Positions 1 to 11,909 of a stretch of DNA of 64,000 bases are shown piece by piece. The translations under genes were made by a program, and so were the position numbers. Each line of letters opens with the position of its first letter. Positions within the stretch are counted from its first letter, which is position 1. The DNA comes from Acanthosoma haemorrhoidale (Eukaryota > Arthropoda > Insecta > Hemiptera > Acanthosomatidae), in the NCBI GenBank assembly GCA_930367205.1, contig OV884011.1:142101937-142165936 (forward strand), read 5' to 3'. The notes under the pieces are model-generated. The model did no database searches. It was not told the origin of the DNA and was given only the letters and a program-made list of their open reading frames with translations.

Positions 1-1800
1 AGTTCCAAAAAAAATCCTTAAGCTATCATGTGTATTATGAACTTGAATAAAGAACGGTGTTCAATAATGACATACATTTAATAGGTAAGGGAAGCAATCT
101 AATTTGGCTCATCGCAAAGCAATCTTTTTTTTTCAAACTAAGAGAGCGTTTCTTCAATCTTCATTATAGTTTATGCTTGTTGCAGATACCTTGAACATTC
201 ATCAAGACTCAGTAAAAGCCATTAATTTTTTTCTGCCTAACACAGTGCAATGGATTTTTCGCCCAAGGATTGAATAAAACCTCATTCGAATGAAACGCCT
301 CAAACGTTTTACACAGACCGATCTCCACTTCGGCAATTTAGCTAAAACGATTGAATATTTAAGCATGATTGTACGGTATAATTTATAGTTCAGCAGTCTT
401 TGCGATTCTGGTCTATATAGTCGATTACTCGTGGAATTTGCGGTCGGGGGAACAGATATCGTCCTGAAAGAATTCTGAAACACTCTGGGGTAGCTTATTT
501 ATCGATCATTAAACATCAAGAGGTTTTAAACTATAACTTTTGTCATTATAATTTATCTTTTTCAACAAGCAGCACCGAGTTTATTTGAGGACGTCTTTTA
601 AAGTATAATTTTAACTAGAAGATATCTAATCAAGTTTATATCGATCAAATTAAAGAAACAGTAATTAATAATATATTTTTTGAAGGTGACTAAGTCCATT
701 TTATAAAAAAAATCAAGCTCTGGATCAAATTATTGGAAAAAATGATTGCAGTTTTCACATTTTAGACAACATGGTGTCAAGACGTTCTATAAATAAGATC
801 TTAAATAAGATCAAATACAGTAAGGCTATATAACAGGTTTAGTACGTCTGCAAAAGCGATTTAAATGAATTTTTGAAATTAACATCAGTTAAAGTCATGA
901 TTATTAATCAACATCAAAAACTGAGCCTCTATATTGGACATATTAATGCCGTTAAGAAGATTTTAACGACGCTTATATATATATTAGTACTAATTATTAC
1001 TAGTTAAGGTACGCAATCATACTGGTTTTATAAGTTTTACGCAATTAAAACAGATATTAACAGTGGTGAGATCAAACCCGTAACCTTCTCCCTAGAAAAG
1101 TTTAAATCCTTCTAGCTGATCTCGTATAATCTCTAAAAATCTGACGTCAGGTCAAAACCACTCATTTTTCGCTGATCAATTTAAAGTTACTGGGTATTGT
1201 TTGACTATATGAACCGTTTATTTTAAAAATGATGTCAGTCCATATTCCCAAAAAAATCAAGGTGACTGTTTTAATATTTACATTTATCTATTATCGTTTC
1301 ATTTTTAAACAAATTGAGAATGAAACAACGTATTACGCCTCGCTGCTGAAGTAATATTAGTTGAAATTTGTTTTAGAATATTTTCTTGGAAATCATTTTT
1401 TGTTGCCGTACGAAACCGGTTACAGTCACATTTGAATAATTTGATCTAATTTTAGTAATTTTTTATAGAAAGTCCTAGTGAAAAAGCCACGAAACACCTC
1501 GTTAAATAAAATGTGAAATAAAAAAAAATAATATAATTATTTAGCAAGTCTTAATGACACTAACGTGTTGTGTACCACCAATCGTTCTATGTTGATATTC
1601 AATTTTTTCACGTCCACGTCCTTAATTTTGTTTGTATATGCCTCCTATATACTTCTGTGCGTTGTGCAGTATAATGTAGGACATACATTATAATTACAGA
1701 GTATTACAATTATAAAAGATTCACTTTTTTTAATTATATAGGGTGTTGAATCAATCATTGTTTGTTGTGTTTGTTTTGCGTTCATTGTGAAACAAATTCA
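1..1800. other. Non-coding DNA, probably intron of the Ig-domain gene
   Basis: This stretch lies 3' of the minus-strand Ig exon at 2078-2228, beyond its splice donor, so it is inferred to be intron. The continuation of the protein (in this family usually an exon opening with a Tyr-Pro-Pro-Glu-Ile-like linker) was looked for on the minus strand and not seen. The sequence is AT-rich, without recognisable genes or repeats. The longest open frame (minus strand, 202-483, 93 codons) resembles nothing I know. Confidence 0.5.
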
Positions 1801-1919
<119 letters not shown>

Positions 1920-2077
1920 AGATGAGATATATCATGTAATGTATTCTGTTGGTAATTAGGTTCTGATTTGGAGAGATGATAATGGATATGCATAATAATA
2001 TTTCTTTGATCTCTCTTCAAACGATCTTATATGCTAGTACTACAAGAAAAAATCGGGGAGATCTAATCGATACTTAC

Positions 2078-2228
2078 AGAGTACATCGAGTTGCATGTCA
2101 ACGGTCACCGGTTCACCAACTCCGTTGTTTGCAGTGCACTGGTAAACACCCGCCTGGTGCCTGTCCACTTTTTCTAATGTTATTGAAAAGCCTTCTCGTG
2201 CCTTCTCTCCTGACGGAAGTGCGTTGTC
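2078..2228 (-). CDS. Exon: second half of an Ig-like domain, klingon/lachesin/LSAMP-like adhesion protein
   Basis: Read on the minus strand, this 151-bp exon follows an acceptor (TTTCATTTACAG ending at 2229) and ends at a donor (GTAAGTAT from 2077 downward). It starts on a codon boundary and encodes 50 residues plus one base. Motifs in order are DNALPSGEK, FSITLEKVDRHQAGVYQCTA, NNGVGEPVTVD and MQLDVL. The D-x-x-x-A-G-x-Y-x-C signature and the cysteine are the F-strand hallmark of an I-set/C2 Ig domain. The first half of the same domain is on the exon at 37499-37620, which supplies the partner cysteine and the core Trp. In insects such domains belong to extracellular, often GPI-anchored, neuronal adhesion molecules (klingon, lachesin, neurotrimin/LSAMP-like). 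Which member this is cannot be decided from one domain. The next exon must start with two bases completing a codon that begins with T. Confidence 0.9.
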
Positions 2229-2240
2229 CTGTAAATGAAA

Positions 2241-3890
2241 ACCAAAAAATTATTTACTTAGGAATATATACACCTATAGAAAAGGGGTACAAACAATAAA
2301 ATAAGAAATGGGTACCATACAAGTGAAATTCGAATTTCGGCCCGATCAGGTCACGGCTGATTTGTAACCCTGAAAACTCATTTAGTCCCTAAAACTATTT
2401 TTTCTGTCACTGTTAGACTGTGCGCAGTGCATTTTTCGTTTATGTCTAATCTAAATGATGAAACTCAAGAATCAGATTATATCAGGTCTTTGAAGTTTTA
2501 ACCGGATTTTGAGGAATCACAAGCAATATTTCTACTAAATTCTTCAAGGTCTTATAGTGGCACTTTAATTTAAAAAAAGCATCTCCGATATTTTTAAAAC
2601 TCATTTTTCGTACCTAAAAACTCACGTTCGTGTAACTTTTACCTGTGTTTTTGAATATTAATAGTCACTTGGTGAATATTTTTTATTCTCTGTACTAATG
2701 TTCCATTTCTAAGAAAACTTGTTATTACTGTATTTGTTATTTAATATTAATCTTAGTTATTTTAGTTTCTATTTAGTCTGTACTTTGTAACTATTTCGTT
2801 ACTAAAATCATTTTTACTACTAAATCGCATTTAAAATAAATGTTGACTTAAAAACTATCCCATGTCCTTGAGCTCTCACGGGCTAACAGCTAAACTAAAT
2901 TTCAAGCAGTTACGTTAAATTAAAGACTACAACTTTCCCAGAATTTTTTAATTAAATAGTAGACTGAATGGGATATTTGTTTTTTTTCTCCTCGGTTCTT
3001 TGACTCCTGATTATCAATTTCCCTGATTGCTGGCAAACATTGATTTGAGATTCGAAATCAATCTCTTATCTTTGTCAACCTCAACACTTACTGTCACGAA
3101 TCCGTGGCTCGAGGACATTTATCGAAATTGCCTCTAGTAGATTGTCGGAGGAAAATAAATAGATAGGGAATATCAATCCTTTCTATAAAATAAGGTATCA
3201 ATCTAAATTAAATCTCTTATGTGAAATACTGAGAATAAATTGTGTACCAATCGGTGATTATACCTATCTGTCGATTGCGGACAATTAAAAAAATGGAGAT
3301 AAAACCTTTGAGGAATCACAATATATTATTTAGGAGAAAATAATTTCTTCAATATCTCTTAGAAAATCTCAAGTGGACAAATTTTAAATATTAATGGAAT
3401 TTACTCTCTTCATATCTGCACGATTATTATATCACTGTGCCTCAAATGTCAGTTCGCATCTATTTCCTCAATTTATTTCCTTCATATACTATCTGATGAA
3501 TCAGATGAAGTTTAGGAGTTTATTAGAGATACTTAGCTTAGTCTAAAAGCATTTGTTCATCGGCAAAAAACTATGCCAAGACATGTTTCATGTCTAAACG
3601 CGTAAATACGCGAGTTGAGTAGGACGAGCCACAAAGATGTCTAATAAAATAATACAAAAAAGAATAGATTTTCTTGATATGAGAATTTTACATAGATTCA
3701 TTTACATAATTAAAATAATCGTTGATTTTGAGATTGGTAAGCACATCAACTAAGAGAAGCGTTTTCTACGATGACATATGACTCACTCAACCTAAAAAAT
3801 TAATATCGAGAGATTAAAAAGGATTACAAATAAATTTTATAAATGGCTAATTAAAATAGGCATAAAAATTATAAGCTAACGGAAAAAAAA
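2241..3890. other. Intronic DNA, nothing recognised
   Basis: AT-rich sequence with numerous stops in all frames. I see no gene, known repeat or strong inverted repeat in it. Confidence 0.5.
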
Positions 3891-3975
3891 TAATGACAGG
3901 GACGAGTTTCCAACATGAGAACTGCTGATTTTCGGCCAGGCGCTCTTTTCATCTGAGCTAACCGTATCGTAGTAT
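3890..3975 (-). repeat. Degenerate tRNA-like (SINE head) sequence
   Basis: On the minus strand the sequence contains GGTTAGCTCAGATG, a good match to the tRNA D-arm/A box, then GAGCGCCTGGC, an anticodon-arm-like segment (…AATCAG) and a degenerate B-box/T-arm region (GTTGGAAACTCGTCCC). The anticodon arm is too short for a working tRNA. A decayed tRNA-derived SINE head is the likeliest reading; a tRNA pseudogene is the alternative. Confidence 0.4.
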
Positions 3976-4039
3976 CATAGAGTAATCATAGACCACAACC
4001 AGTAATTATTTACCTGGTTTTAGCAAGTTCTGCTCGCTA

Positions 4040-4350
4040 TAAACATTTTTTTTTCTTCATATCTCTCAAAATAATAAAATAGGATAAGGGAAAAATAAGA
4101 AGGATACTTTATTTGGATTGGTGCCTTTCACTAGGGGGAGTCCCATTGTTATAAACATTTTTTTTTTTTTTCTTAGCTCTCAAACTTATAAAATAGGATG
4201 TGGGACAAATCAAGGAAAATCATTTTGGGCTAATGAGTGCCTTTCACTAAGAGGAGTCTCCCATTTGAAGGATGTATGAGAAGGATATAGGGTGTGGGAT
4301 GCCTAAAGGAGGCGGGTGGAATCAGGAAGGTAGTGAGAGTCTACCTTTAG
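4040..4350 (-). mobile_element. LINE-B 3' ends, two arranged in tandem
   Basis: Two related segments lie head to tail: about 4040-4146 and about 4147-4265. Each opens on the plus strand with a T-rich run (the poly-A tail in minus orientation) followed by a TCTCTCAAA/AGCTCTCAAA motif, ATAAAATAGGAT, then a GTGCCTTTCACTA box. The second continues to about 4345 through GGCGGGTGGA and GGTAGTGAGAGTCTACCT, which are shared in inverse orientation with 55745-55790. These mark both as 3' untranslated ends of the LINE-B family described at 26160-27140. Confidence 0.65.
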
Positions 4351-6182
4351 CCTTTTTACTAAAGGTTATAAACAACAAAGAGCAAGTAATTTTAGAAGAA
4401 CTTTCACATTTATAATTATCAGGAAGATCCCATATTAAATAGTCGATTAGAAATAAAACAACTTGGAGGTCTATGTTGCTTTTTATGTACCGAATGCACA
4501 AGTCCTGAAGTTGGTTTGGACGAATACATACAGTTATAATATAAAATATGATATGAACATCAAGAGGGTGGGACACGAAGGGTTTCCAAAGAAGGCACCT
4601 AAACTAGGGGTCTCTGCTGATGCAGACATGTAGAAAAACGATAAACCGCTGAATTATGGCGATGGTGTGTTTAGAAATACTAATGATATCCATTCATCCA
4701 CGGATTGAACATGACAACCTAATAAGTGGAAGCTGTCGGAGGAGACCGATACTTGACAAGGGGTTGTAGCACAACGCAAAGTAAATGAAGGCCAAGTGCC
4801 GAACGGCAAGAGTCAAATAACACCGTACGCTCGATTAGAAATGTTATTGCCTCCACATGACTATTTTTTCAGAAGGCTTGAGGGTTAAAAATAACTCCAA
4901 GAGCAGAAGGGTGGCAACTGTCGGATTATTGGCTTTGCAATTATATAGGGGTGGCTAGGTAGCGAACGCCTCAGTAAACAATGGTGCACAACCCTCATAC
5001 AAAACTGAATGACTGGAGACAAGGCATCAATAAGCCTGACTTATCGCTGGAGCGGGTCGTTTTTGAACTCGTGTCATTTTAATCCTTGCCTGGCTGTCTG
5101 TCTGTGTACTTGCGACATTTGTCAGCTACTACAGCATTATAGCGGGCCTTAAGGCCCCCTAATGAAAACCCCTTCCTCACGTCCCCAACAGCAGTTTTGT
5201 TTATAGTTGTTGTAAATATTTCTTCAGAGGTAATATCCTAGCGCCTGGAATTCCCATCATCCCCGTCCTTTCTCCCTTAACGTTATGACTTTGTTCTTTA
5301 AACCTTTTTTTTTACTCTCCTTCTTCATTTTCACGGAAAAAAAGTTTTCTTACTGGAAACTCTTCCGGTGTCTATCTAATGAATAAACCTGGAGGGCCGG
5401 GTGCATGTATAAAGGTATAACCTTCACTGGAAGCGGGAGTTTGTACTTATTAAAAATTCTTTCTTCTTTATCTCTCGCCCCCCCCCTCTCTTTCTCCCAC
5501 TCTTCATTTCTCAAGAATAACTCAAAAGGGAGTTTATTTTTTCTTAAAACCATCATTTTTAACTTAAACATCTGATATACAATTGGAACACTAACTTAAT
5601 AGGAAATGTCATAAAATTTCGAGGTCTCTCAATCAAAATAGAAGAGGTGAAAAATAGTTTGGGCTTGAAATTATTTTATGTTTTAGCATTTTTTTTTTTT
5701 TTCATTTTACATAAAACTGATATCTGTCAAAAAATTTTATTTTCTTTCCTGGAACGTCAACGGATTGACTAAGGTATGCTATTTATCATTATTGATTTTA
5801 TTATATTAATCACAAATCAATATAATCAGCATTTTTTTTTCTCTTGGAATTTTCCTTTTTGTTGTTATCCGGCCAGAAATTGGGACCTTAGTGTACAACA
5901 TTATGTTAAATAACTAACAATCACCAGGATAGGTAAACAGTGAAAACAATGCGGATTTAATTTTTTTTTTAAAGCCCTAAAAATACATTATTACTATTAT
6001 TAACACTTTAAACGAACAAGTGACATTTTGTTAGAACCACTCATAACATAAATACTGGAATTAAACTATTTATAAATTTTGACGTTTCCAACTTTTTGTG
6101 ATCTCAAGGGCTGCTCAATTTATCTGGTAGTGATTACCTGTCTGGAAAACAACTTATTTGAGTAATATAACATAGCAAATTA
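4351..6182. other. Intronic DNA, no gene recognised
   Basis: No protein family was recognised in any frame. The stretch around 4600-5170 is less AT-rich than its surroundings and may be an old unidentified repeat. A C-rich/pyrimidine-rich tract lies near 5478-5505. The open frame at 5350-5571 on the minus strand reads mainly across low-complexity DNA. Confidence 0.4.
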
Positions 6183-6965
6183 CACTGAGAGGCAAAAAAA
6201 GTTGCCACCCTGCAGTATTTGTATGTATTTCAGATTAATCACTTTGTTATTACCGTCTCCACATACGTTTAGAATAAATAACAGACCATACGAACTATAT
6301 TAGAAATATTAAAAGTATAAATTAAATAATATTGAGTGGTATTTAAAAAATAAAATTAAAAAATATTAAAATAATAGGTTGGGTTTCCGCCTCTTCTGTT
6401 TATTACGGCTTGCATTCGATGGGACATTGACCTAATAAGGTTTTGAATGAATTGCTGAGGCCTATTTTCATATTTTTCCGCTAAGCCAACCCTTAGGTCC
6501 TGAGGCAAATCTGGTAAAGTTGGACGTCTCCTTGTTCGTCTTGACAACTCATCCTAATGATGTTCATTAGTAGGGTTTAGATCTGGACCTACATGCTGGC
6601 CACTCTGCACAACAGCTTGAAGCGTTCTGCGTTGCTGTTCTGGACTGCAGGGGGTCGTGCATTATCGAGTATAAACAAAACTTCATCTCCAACGTAAGGT
6701 GCAAATTGGGCAACTCCTACCGAAATAATGTCCTTTATGCAGCCTACAGATGTAGGAGAACCCTCTATGAAAATTAGTTCATTCCGAGCTTCCGAATTTT
6801 TGAAGCCTATCATAACTCCTTCTTTGTGAAAAGGTTGCAGCCGTTCTTTTCGAAACTCTCTCCTGGCCGTCAAGTGATCGCGGAAAAACCAGTAAGAGTC
6901 TAATGGCCAACATACGGCTGTGACCTTTTCACAAAGAAGGGGCTGCGGAAGAGGTATGACTTAGG
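6183..6965 (-). pseudogene. Tc1-like (Tc1/mariner) transposase pseudogene with one putative terminal repeat
   Basis: Minus-strand fragments give, in order, DSYWFFRDHLTARREF, ELIFIEGSPTSVGCI, LFILDNARPPA (catalytic-domain DNARP motif with the second Asp), PDLNP (remnant of the SPDLNPIEHVWDEL block with the third acid) then DELSRRTRRRP, and a C-terminal IQNLIRSMSHRMQAVI and NRRGG block. This is the usual order in Tc1-family transposases, which cut and paste DNA into TA sites. A stop and frameshift lie near 6548-6590, and the N-terminal DNA-binding part is missing beyond about 6960. Left of the C-terminus, a sequence after a TA at 6181 begins CACTGAGAGGC and contains GGCAA-AAAAAG-TTGCC, as in Tc1-type terminal repeats. 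The matching right end was not found. The element is dead. Confidence 0.8.
6818..6940. repeat. Inverted duplication inside the Tc1 remnant
   Basis: A 17-bp segment at 6818-6834 (CCTTCTTTGTGAAAAGG) occurs as its exact reverse complement at 6924-6940. The match extends over about 28 bp with two differences. The arms are separated by 89 bp. The left arm is the transposase codons for the QPFHKEG region, so the right arm is an inverted copy of transposase sequence, marking a rearrangement breakpoint where the element's 5' part is lost. Confidence 0.85.
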
Positions 6966-7203
6966 GGAGAGGCCTTACCTGTATTCAGGGCGATCGTGTT
7001 TAGCCTGACTCACCTTAAGGACTATAACGCGTAAAGAAATTCAAAGATATTACAGTAATATAAGTTTTGCAAGTTATACAATAGAAATAGCATTTTTAAT
7101 ATATTCCAGCTAATTTCATCCCGATTATATTCCGAACAGTTTTTTTTCCAAAAATAAAATTTTAGCAACGGTAATGGTTTAACAGAAAAAGTATCTTTCT
7201 CAT
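6966..7203. other. Intronic DNA, nothing recognised
   Basis: AT-rich sequence between the Tc1 remnant and the first copy of a direct repeat. The minus-strand open frame here (7022-7261) runs through AT-rich DNA and into the repeat, and resembles no protein. Confidence 0.4.
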
Positions 7204-7300
7204 TGCTATCTGTTGTTGCTAATATAAGATACAATCTGCTGTCAAAGTTTCTTTTTTGCACAAATAATATATCTTACGTCGGCTACAATAACATTACAAC
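7204..7300. repeat. Dispersed direct repeat, copy 1
   Basis: About 97 bp beginning TGCTATCTGTTGTTGCTAAT and ending TCGGCTACAATAACATTACA. It is repeated in the same orientation at 7984-8078. The last 26 bases are identical in the two copies and the rest is roughly four-fifths identical. Family unknown; it is not part of the LINEs seen here. Confidence 0.85.
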
Positions 7301-7983
7301 AAGGTTGATATATGTTTAAAAAAATACGGTTTAGTAAAAATCAAATTTTATCATAATTTTAATGGTTTTTCATTCTAGAAGCTAAAAATGAAACAAAATA
7401 ACAAATCTATTGAACCACATATTAAATTTTCAATAATGTATTTTTTTTTGCTTTTAGTCTGGTAATTTTTTCCTATACACCTCACGTGTAGGAGGTGATC
7501 ATGCGAATTCTTACCAATATGAATGTCAATCACTTGTAGAGCTAAATTGATGATTGATCTGATGATGAGTGATGGTTGATTTTGAGTTGTAGAATGGTAG
7601 CCTGTTCAAGGTTTCGACTCCGAATCGTGGTTTTATGAGCTTCGTCACTTACTGCTCTCTGCAGGCAATGTGGACATAAATTCATATAACTTGTTTCCGT
7701 CACCGATGTATACTTCGCTATGCTCGAATTGCTGGACAAATAACTAGAGGCGAAGAAGCTAGCAGCGGAGGCGTAGATCGGAGATGACCATCTGATTGGC
7801 TATTGTGCAGCTCAACGCCTCTTCACGAAGGCTTAATTAACCTGCATTGTAATTACCTCCTATCTACATACGAATACGCATGAGGGGCTCAATGCAATTA
7901 ATTACCTAATAGATAAACATAGTTAATGCTTGTCCGAATTATCGGTGGTATATTAGTAGAATAATAATATTACTAATATCAGA
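7301..7983. other. Spacer between two direct repeats
   Basis: The 683 bp between the repeats holds no recognisable coding sequence. A region of more even composition (about 7600-7830) includes the minus-strand open frame 7542-7739, which I do not recognise. The repeats could be terminal sequences of an element with this as its interior, but no coding support exists. Confidence 0.35.
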
Positions 7984-8078
7984 TGCTATTTGCTGTAGCT
8001 AATAGAAGATACTATCTGATGTCGAAGTTTTTTTAGCATAAAAATCACACTGTACGTCGGCTACAATAACATTACAAC
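7984..8078. repeat. Dispersed direct repeat, copy 2
   Basis: Second copy of the repeat at 7204-7300, same orientation, with an identical 26-base right end. Differences are scattered point changes and one or two small indels, so the copies diverged some time ago. Confidence 0.85.
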
Positions 8079-8734
8079 TCAAAAATCTTAATTTTTTCAG
8101 AATGAGAACAAAACATATGATGATCAAGAACGAAATTGACTCTCTCCAGTAAAGAAACTTCTGCGTTCTAATGGTAATGTTTGATACATACAATAAATTA
8201 TACACATTTCTGGACAGAAATTGTTGTTGATGAATATAAGCTCAAACCACAACCAACACACAAGTCATGAATGTATTCTAATTTCAAACAAATCCTCCGA
8301 AAAGTGAATTGGAATTTAGTTCAACATAATTTCAAAAATACGAAATAGAATTAAAAATCATTTTATCCTTGATGAGTGGCCAACTCGCAGGAAATTTCTT
8401 TACTTTAATACTGCTTCATCCTTCTTGTCAACTTTTAAGGATTTGAATCCTTTCCAATCTCCTAGAAAACTTTCAAATGTGTTGATAACCAAATCACGAT
8501 ATTTGAAAATTTTAGATTTCAAACTGTCATTATTTTGTAGTTTGGTCCGAGTTTATTTTTTTTACCACTTTCTACATAAATAAGTGAAATCCCAACAAAA
8601 TGAACCTAAACTAAAGTTGAAATAAAACTCTCGCTGTAAGGTGGAAGAAGGTGTTTAGAGAATAGTAATTTAGAGTTACTTCCGAAGTTTTATTGTACTG
8701 CAATTGCTTGTTAGAAGACAAGGTTACTTTGTTA

Positions 8735-9452
8735 CAGATTCCATCTCGACAAAAGGCTTACATGGAACCCAAGTTAAAAAGACGAGAACTAAACAGAGGC
8801 TTAGGATAACTGTACAGACTATTTTGAAGGACATCCCGTCTCTCAATAGAAAATAAATTACTAATTTACAAAGTTTTACCTAAGCCAATCTGGACATACG
8901 GAGTAGAGTTGTAGGGACAGCAAAAAAGTCGAACATCAAGCGTATCCAAACCATTCAATCAAAAGTCATGAGAACAATAGTGAATGTCCCTTATTACGTC
9001 AGAAACAAAACCCTTCAAAACGAACATAATATACTTTATATTCTTGAACTTCATTGAACCAAGTTCATGAAATTACACCGAAACCTATCCAACTACCCTA
9101 ATCCCCTAGCACAGTCGTTACACTCCACCGCTCATCCCTATAATCATCCTCGGAGACTTAAGCGGCAGTAGCCTCGTGACCTGCTATAAATAAGGGACAG
9201 GTGGAGTCCTGGCAATCATACCCTGAGCATCTGTGGCTTTCGCGCACTTGGTTAGCCTCCGTGGAGGACTTACCAAGACTCCACTTCGTTTTTTGCAAGC
9301 GAGGGAGGAGACAACCGTGTGGATTTGAGATGTCTCTGGGCTCTTTATAAATGAGAGAGGGAATGAAGAATTGTAAATGTGGTATGAATGAGAACATTGA
9401 TCGCAATTAAGTATTACCCAATGAGGGAGATTGTAATTTTATCACAATAAAT
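8735..9452 (+). mobile_element. LINE-A 3' fragment (RT C-terminus and 3' UTR)
   Basis: This is a 5'-truncated copy of the jockey-like LINE whose best copy is at 56710-58936. It starts in the segment coding for FHLDKRLTWNPH, runs through the equivalents of RRFGQLYRLLQRTSHLSIENK and LNIPYILEL, the ORF2 end, and a long 3' UTR (9180-9440), and stops after CACAATAAAT. Many point changes and indels break the frame. It retains the roughly 170-bp GC-rich 3' UTR block (about 9225-9345) missing from the 56710 copy. Confidence 0.9.
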
Positions 9453-11640
9453 ATTTCTGGTTGTCGATGTGGATTTTGCCACTTTGTTACAACTATTACT
9501 TACAACTAGTTTGTACTCTACTCAATTTATATCTATTTTAAAGAACGCAATCTATGTCGGTATTTTCACAATTAATTTTTTTTTAATGTAAAAATTTGTT
9601 ATTTGATATATATTCGATTTCAAAAATAAAAAACATTTTTATGACAAAAAAAATTAAAGGTTTATTAAAAAAGGTATACATGAGTATTGATACAGAGAGG
9701 TTCGCGATGTTTGGAGGTACGACCTGTGTTTGAATTTTGAAAGCTAGAGTAAAATTTACACGAGTTCACTTCACTTCACTACTTGATAAGTTTAGGTATT
9801 TAAAGAAACATTTTTTATGATTAAGAAGGAATCGGAATATTCATAATGGATCCATAACATCAGAGGCACTCAAACTTTGGAGTAAGTTTAAGAATTAGTT
9901 CATTGTTCCCCTTTATTCCAAAAAAGATGGAAGTCCATTATATATACTCGAACTTTGAAAGATATTGAATTCCGCAAAAACCTCTTGAATTCTGTCAGAA
10001 ATCCAGAGAGTCTCGGAAAGCAGAACTTATCCATTTTCGTTGCTGATGGAAAATAGAAAAAAAAAAGGAGAAATTCTCTTCCATCTTGCGGAGCCGAGAA
10101 TAGAGAACCCTTCTTCTCCTCCTCCAGGATATTATCCTAAAATCCTCAAAAGTCTTAAGGACCCGGTTCTAATTGGAGTTAAGATTAGGCCGCTGGGGTG
10201 ATAAGTTATACGACGGGGGAGAGGGAAGGAGGAGTTATCGGCCTCGAGAAATTAAGGGGGGATGCTGGCACAGTTTAGGGGAAGAGGGTGGCACTATTAG
10301 CGAACCAGAAACCTTAATCAAGAATAATACATTTTAATTACCGAGCAGCAATAACGATTTCAAAAAGCTCTTAGGGCTACTTATACTCACTGATTAATGC
10401 AATCATTAGTAAGGCGTTTGATTTTTTTAATATTCAATTTTTGTATACATATTCATAAATGGAATGTACATTAAAGACACTAATAATTGCAATCAGACTA
10501 AACTAGTTAATCTTACATTACATATAAGAGGTATTGGAAAAAATCAGGTGAATTGTGGCATATCACCGATTATGGTTTTGGTGACGGCTGTGAAAAAGTA
10601 GATTCAATGACTAAAGTTAGCCTGGCCTGCTGAAATGCCAACAAGAAGGTGATTAAACCACGAACATATAATAATACAAAGACAGTTGAGAAAAATCATT
10701 CCCATTATTTCTTTTTATTTAGTTTTTGCATATGTCAAACAGATAATATTGAGTTTACCATACAATTACATATATATAATTAACATAACACGATTTTATT
10801 CGGTTAAAAAAAACATACCAATGGTTCTTAGAAAACTAGCTAATTAATAAATTTAATTATCTTGAAATAAACTCCTTACCTATTTGTAAATATGTACTCC
10901 TTCTAGTCTATAGTGTATTGTGCAAGTATGAACTACTGGTTCTGTCAGTAAAAGTATATTGGCCAGACATTCTTTTATCTCATTAAAGTGTTCAATGAAA
11001 CAAGTACGTGGAAAATCAATTGTAATAAAAAACTATAAAATAACATATTTTGATAATAACTTATCGTCCAAAAATAAGCCCTGGCCGCTAGTCTACGAGG
11101 GTAATCCTGCTCTGAGCAGCTAAAACATTTTTGTTGTCTTAGTTTACGAGTTAAGGGGATTTGGTGACAAGAAGGCTCGTAAAAAAGAAAGGAGACCCGT
11201 CCTACTCCGAAAAATAAGGGACGGGAAAAAAAAAATTATGCCAGTGCTATTTCGAGATTGCAGTGTATTTCTGGGCGCGACTCAGTTAATGAAGTACTTC
11301 GGGAACAAAGTTTTAAAAATATTTTTTCTTTTATGAAAATGTTTTTATCTATTTTCCAAATAAGGTTAAGACATTTGAACCTTTATATACCTCTATACCT
11401 TTATAACATATGTTTGTATTATATGCAAAGAGAGGATTGACAATTGTCTCACAACAGACTAGTATGATATATTATAATGAAAAGTAACATACTGATACTG
11501 ACTTGCACACTTAATTTTGTTGTGGTATTATTTATAACCATTATTAATAAAGATTAGCCAACGTTAATGTGCTCCCTTTTCCCACTACGGTACACTGTTT
11601 CACCCAATTTGCGAGTTTAGCCAAAGATAATTCTTATCGG
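9453..11640. other. Intronic DNA, no gene recognised
   Basis: Mostly AT-rich. A purine-rich, more GC-rich stretch lies at about 10055-10300 (runs such as GGGGGAGAGGGAAGGAGGAG). It has no open frame of note and could be an old repeat. Confidence 0.4.
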
Positions 11641-11710
11641 GAAGGTTGCTCCTGCAGGACAGCCCCGTTGGTAAAGTCCCAGGCTTGAGTCCCGAACTTG
11701 CCAGTATATT
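11641..11710 (+). repeat. tRNA-like SINE head, internally deleted
   Basis: Contains TGCAGGACAGCCCCGTTGGTA, closely matching the A-box part of the SINE-like sequence at 23251-23313, followed at once by CTTGAGTCCCGAAC in B-box position. Relative to the other copy about 35 bases between the two boxes are missing. It is followed by AT-rich sequence. Confidence 0.4.
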
Positions 11711-11909
11711 TATTTTTGGCTTATAATTATCAATATCTGATATACGATTCCCAAATTTTTCAACACCCATAAAGAAGTATCAGTTTGATATTTCCACATT
11801 TAAGTTAAATGTTAACAAAAAATGAGCCTTTAAGTTAAGACAGTTATTAACTCCAAATTAGGAAACATTGTAGATATTTTAAAATAAAAACCTCCATAAA
11901 CCACCCTAA

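Noticed and set aside
1976..2299. Plus-strand open frame of 107 codons
   Set aside because: It lies antisense to the well-supported Ig exon at 2078-2228, and its frame has no family of its own.
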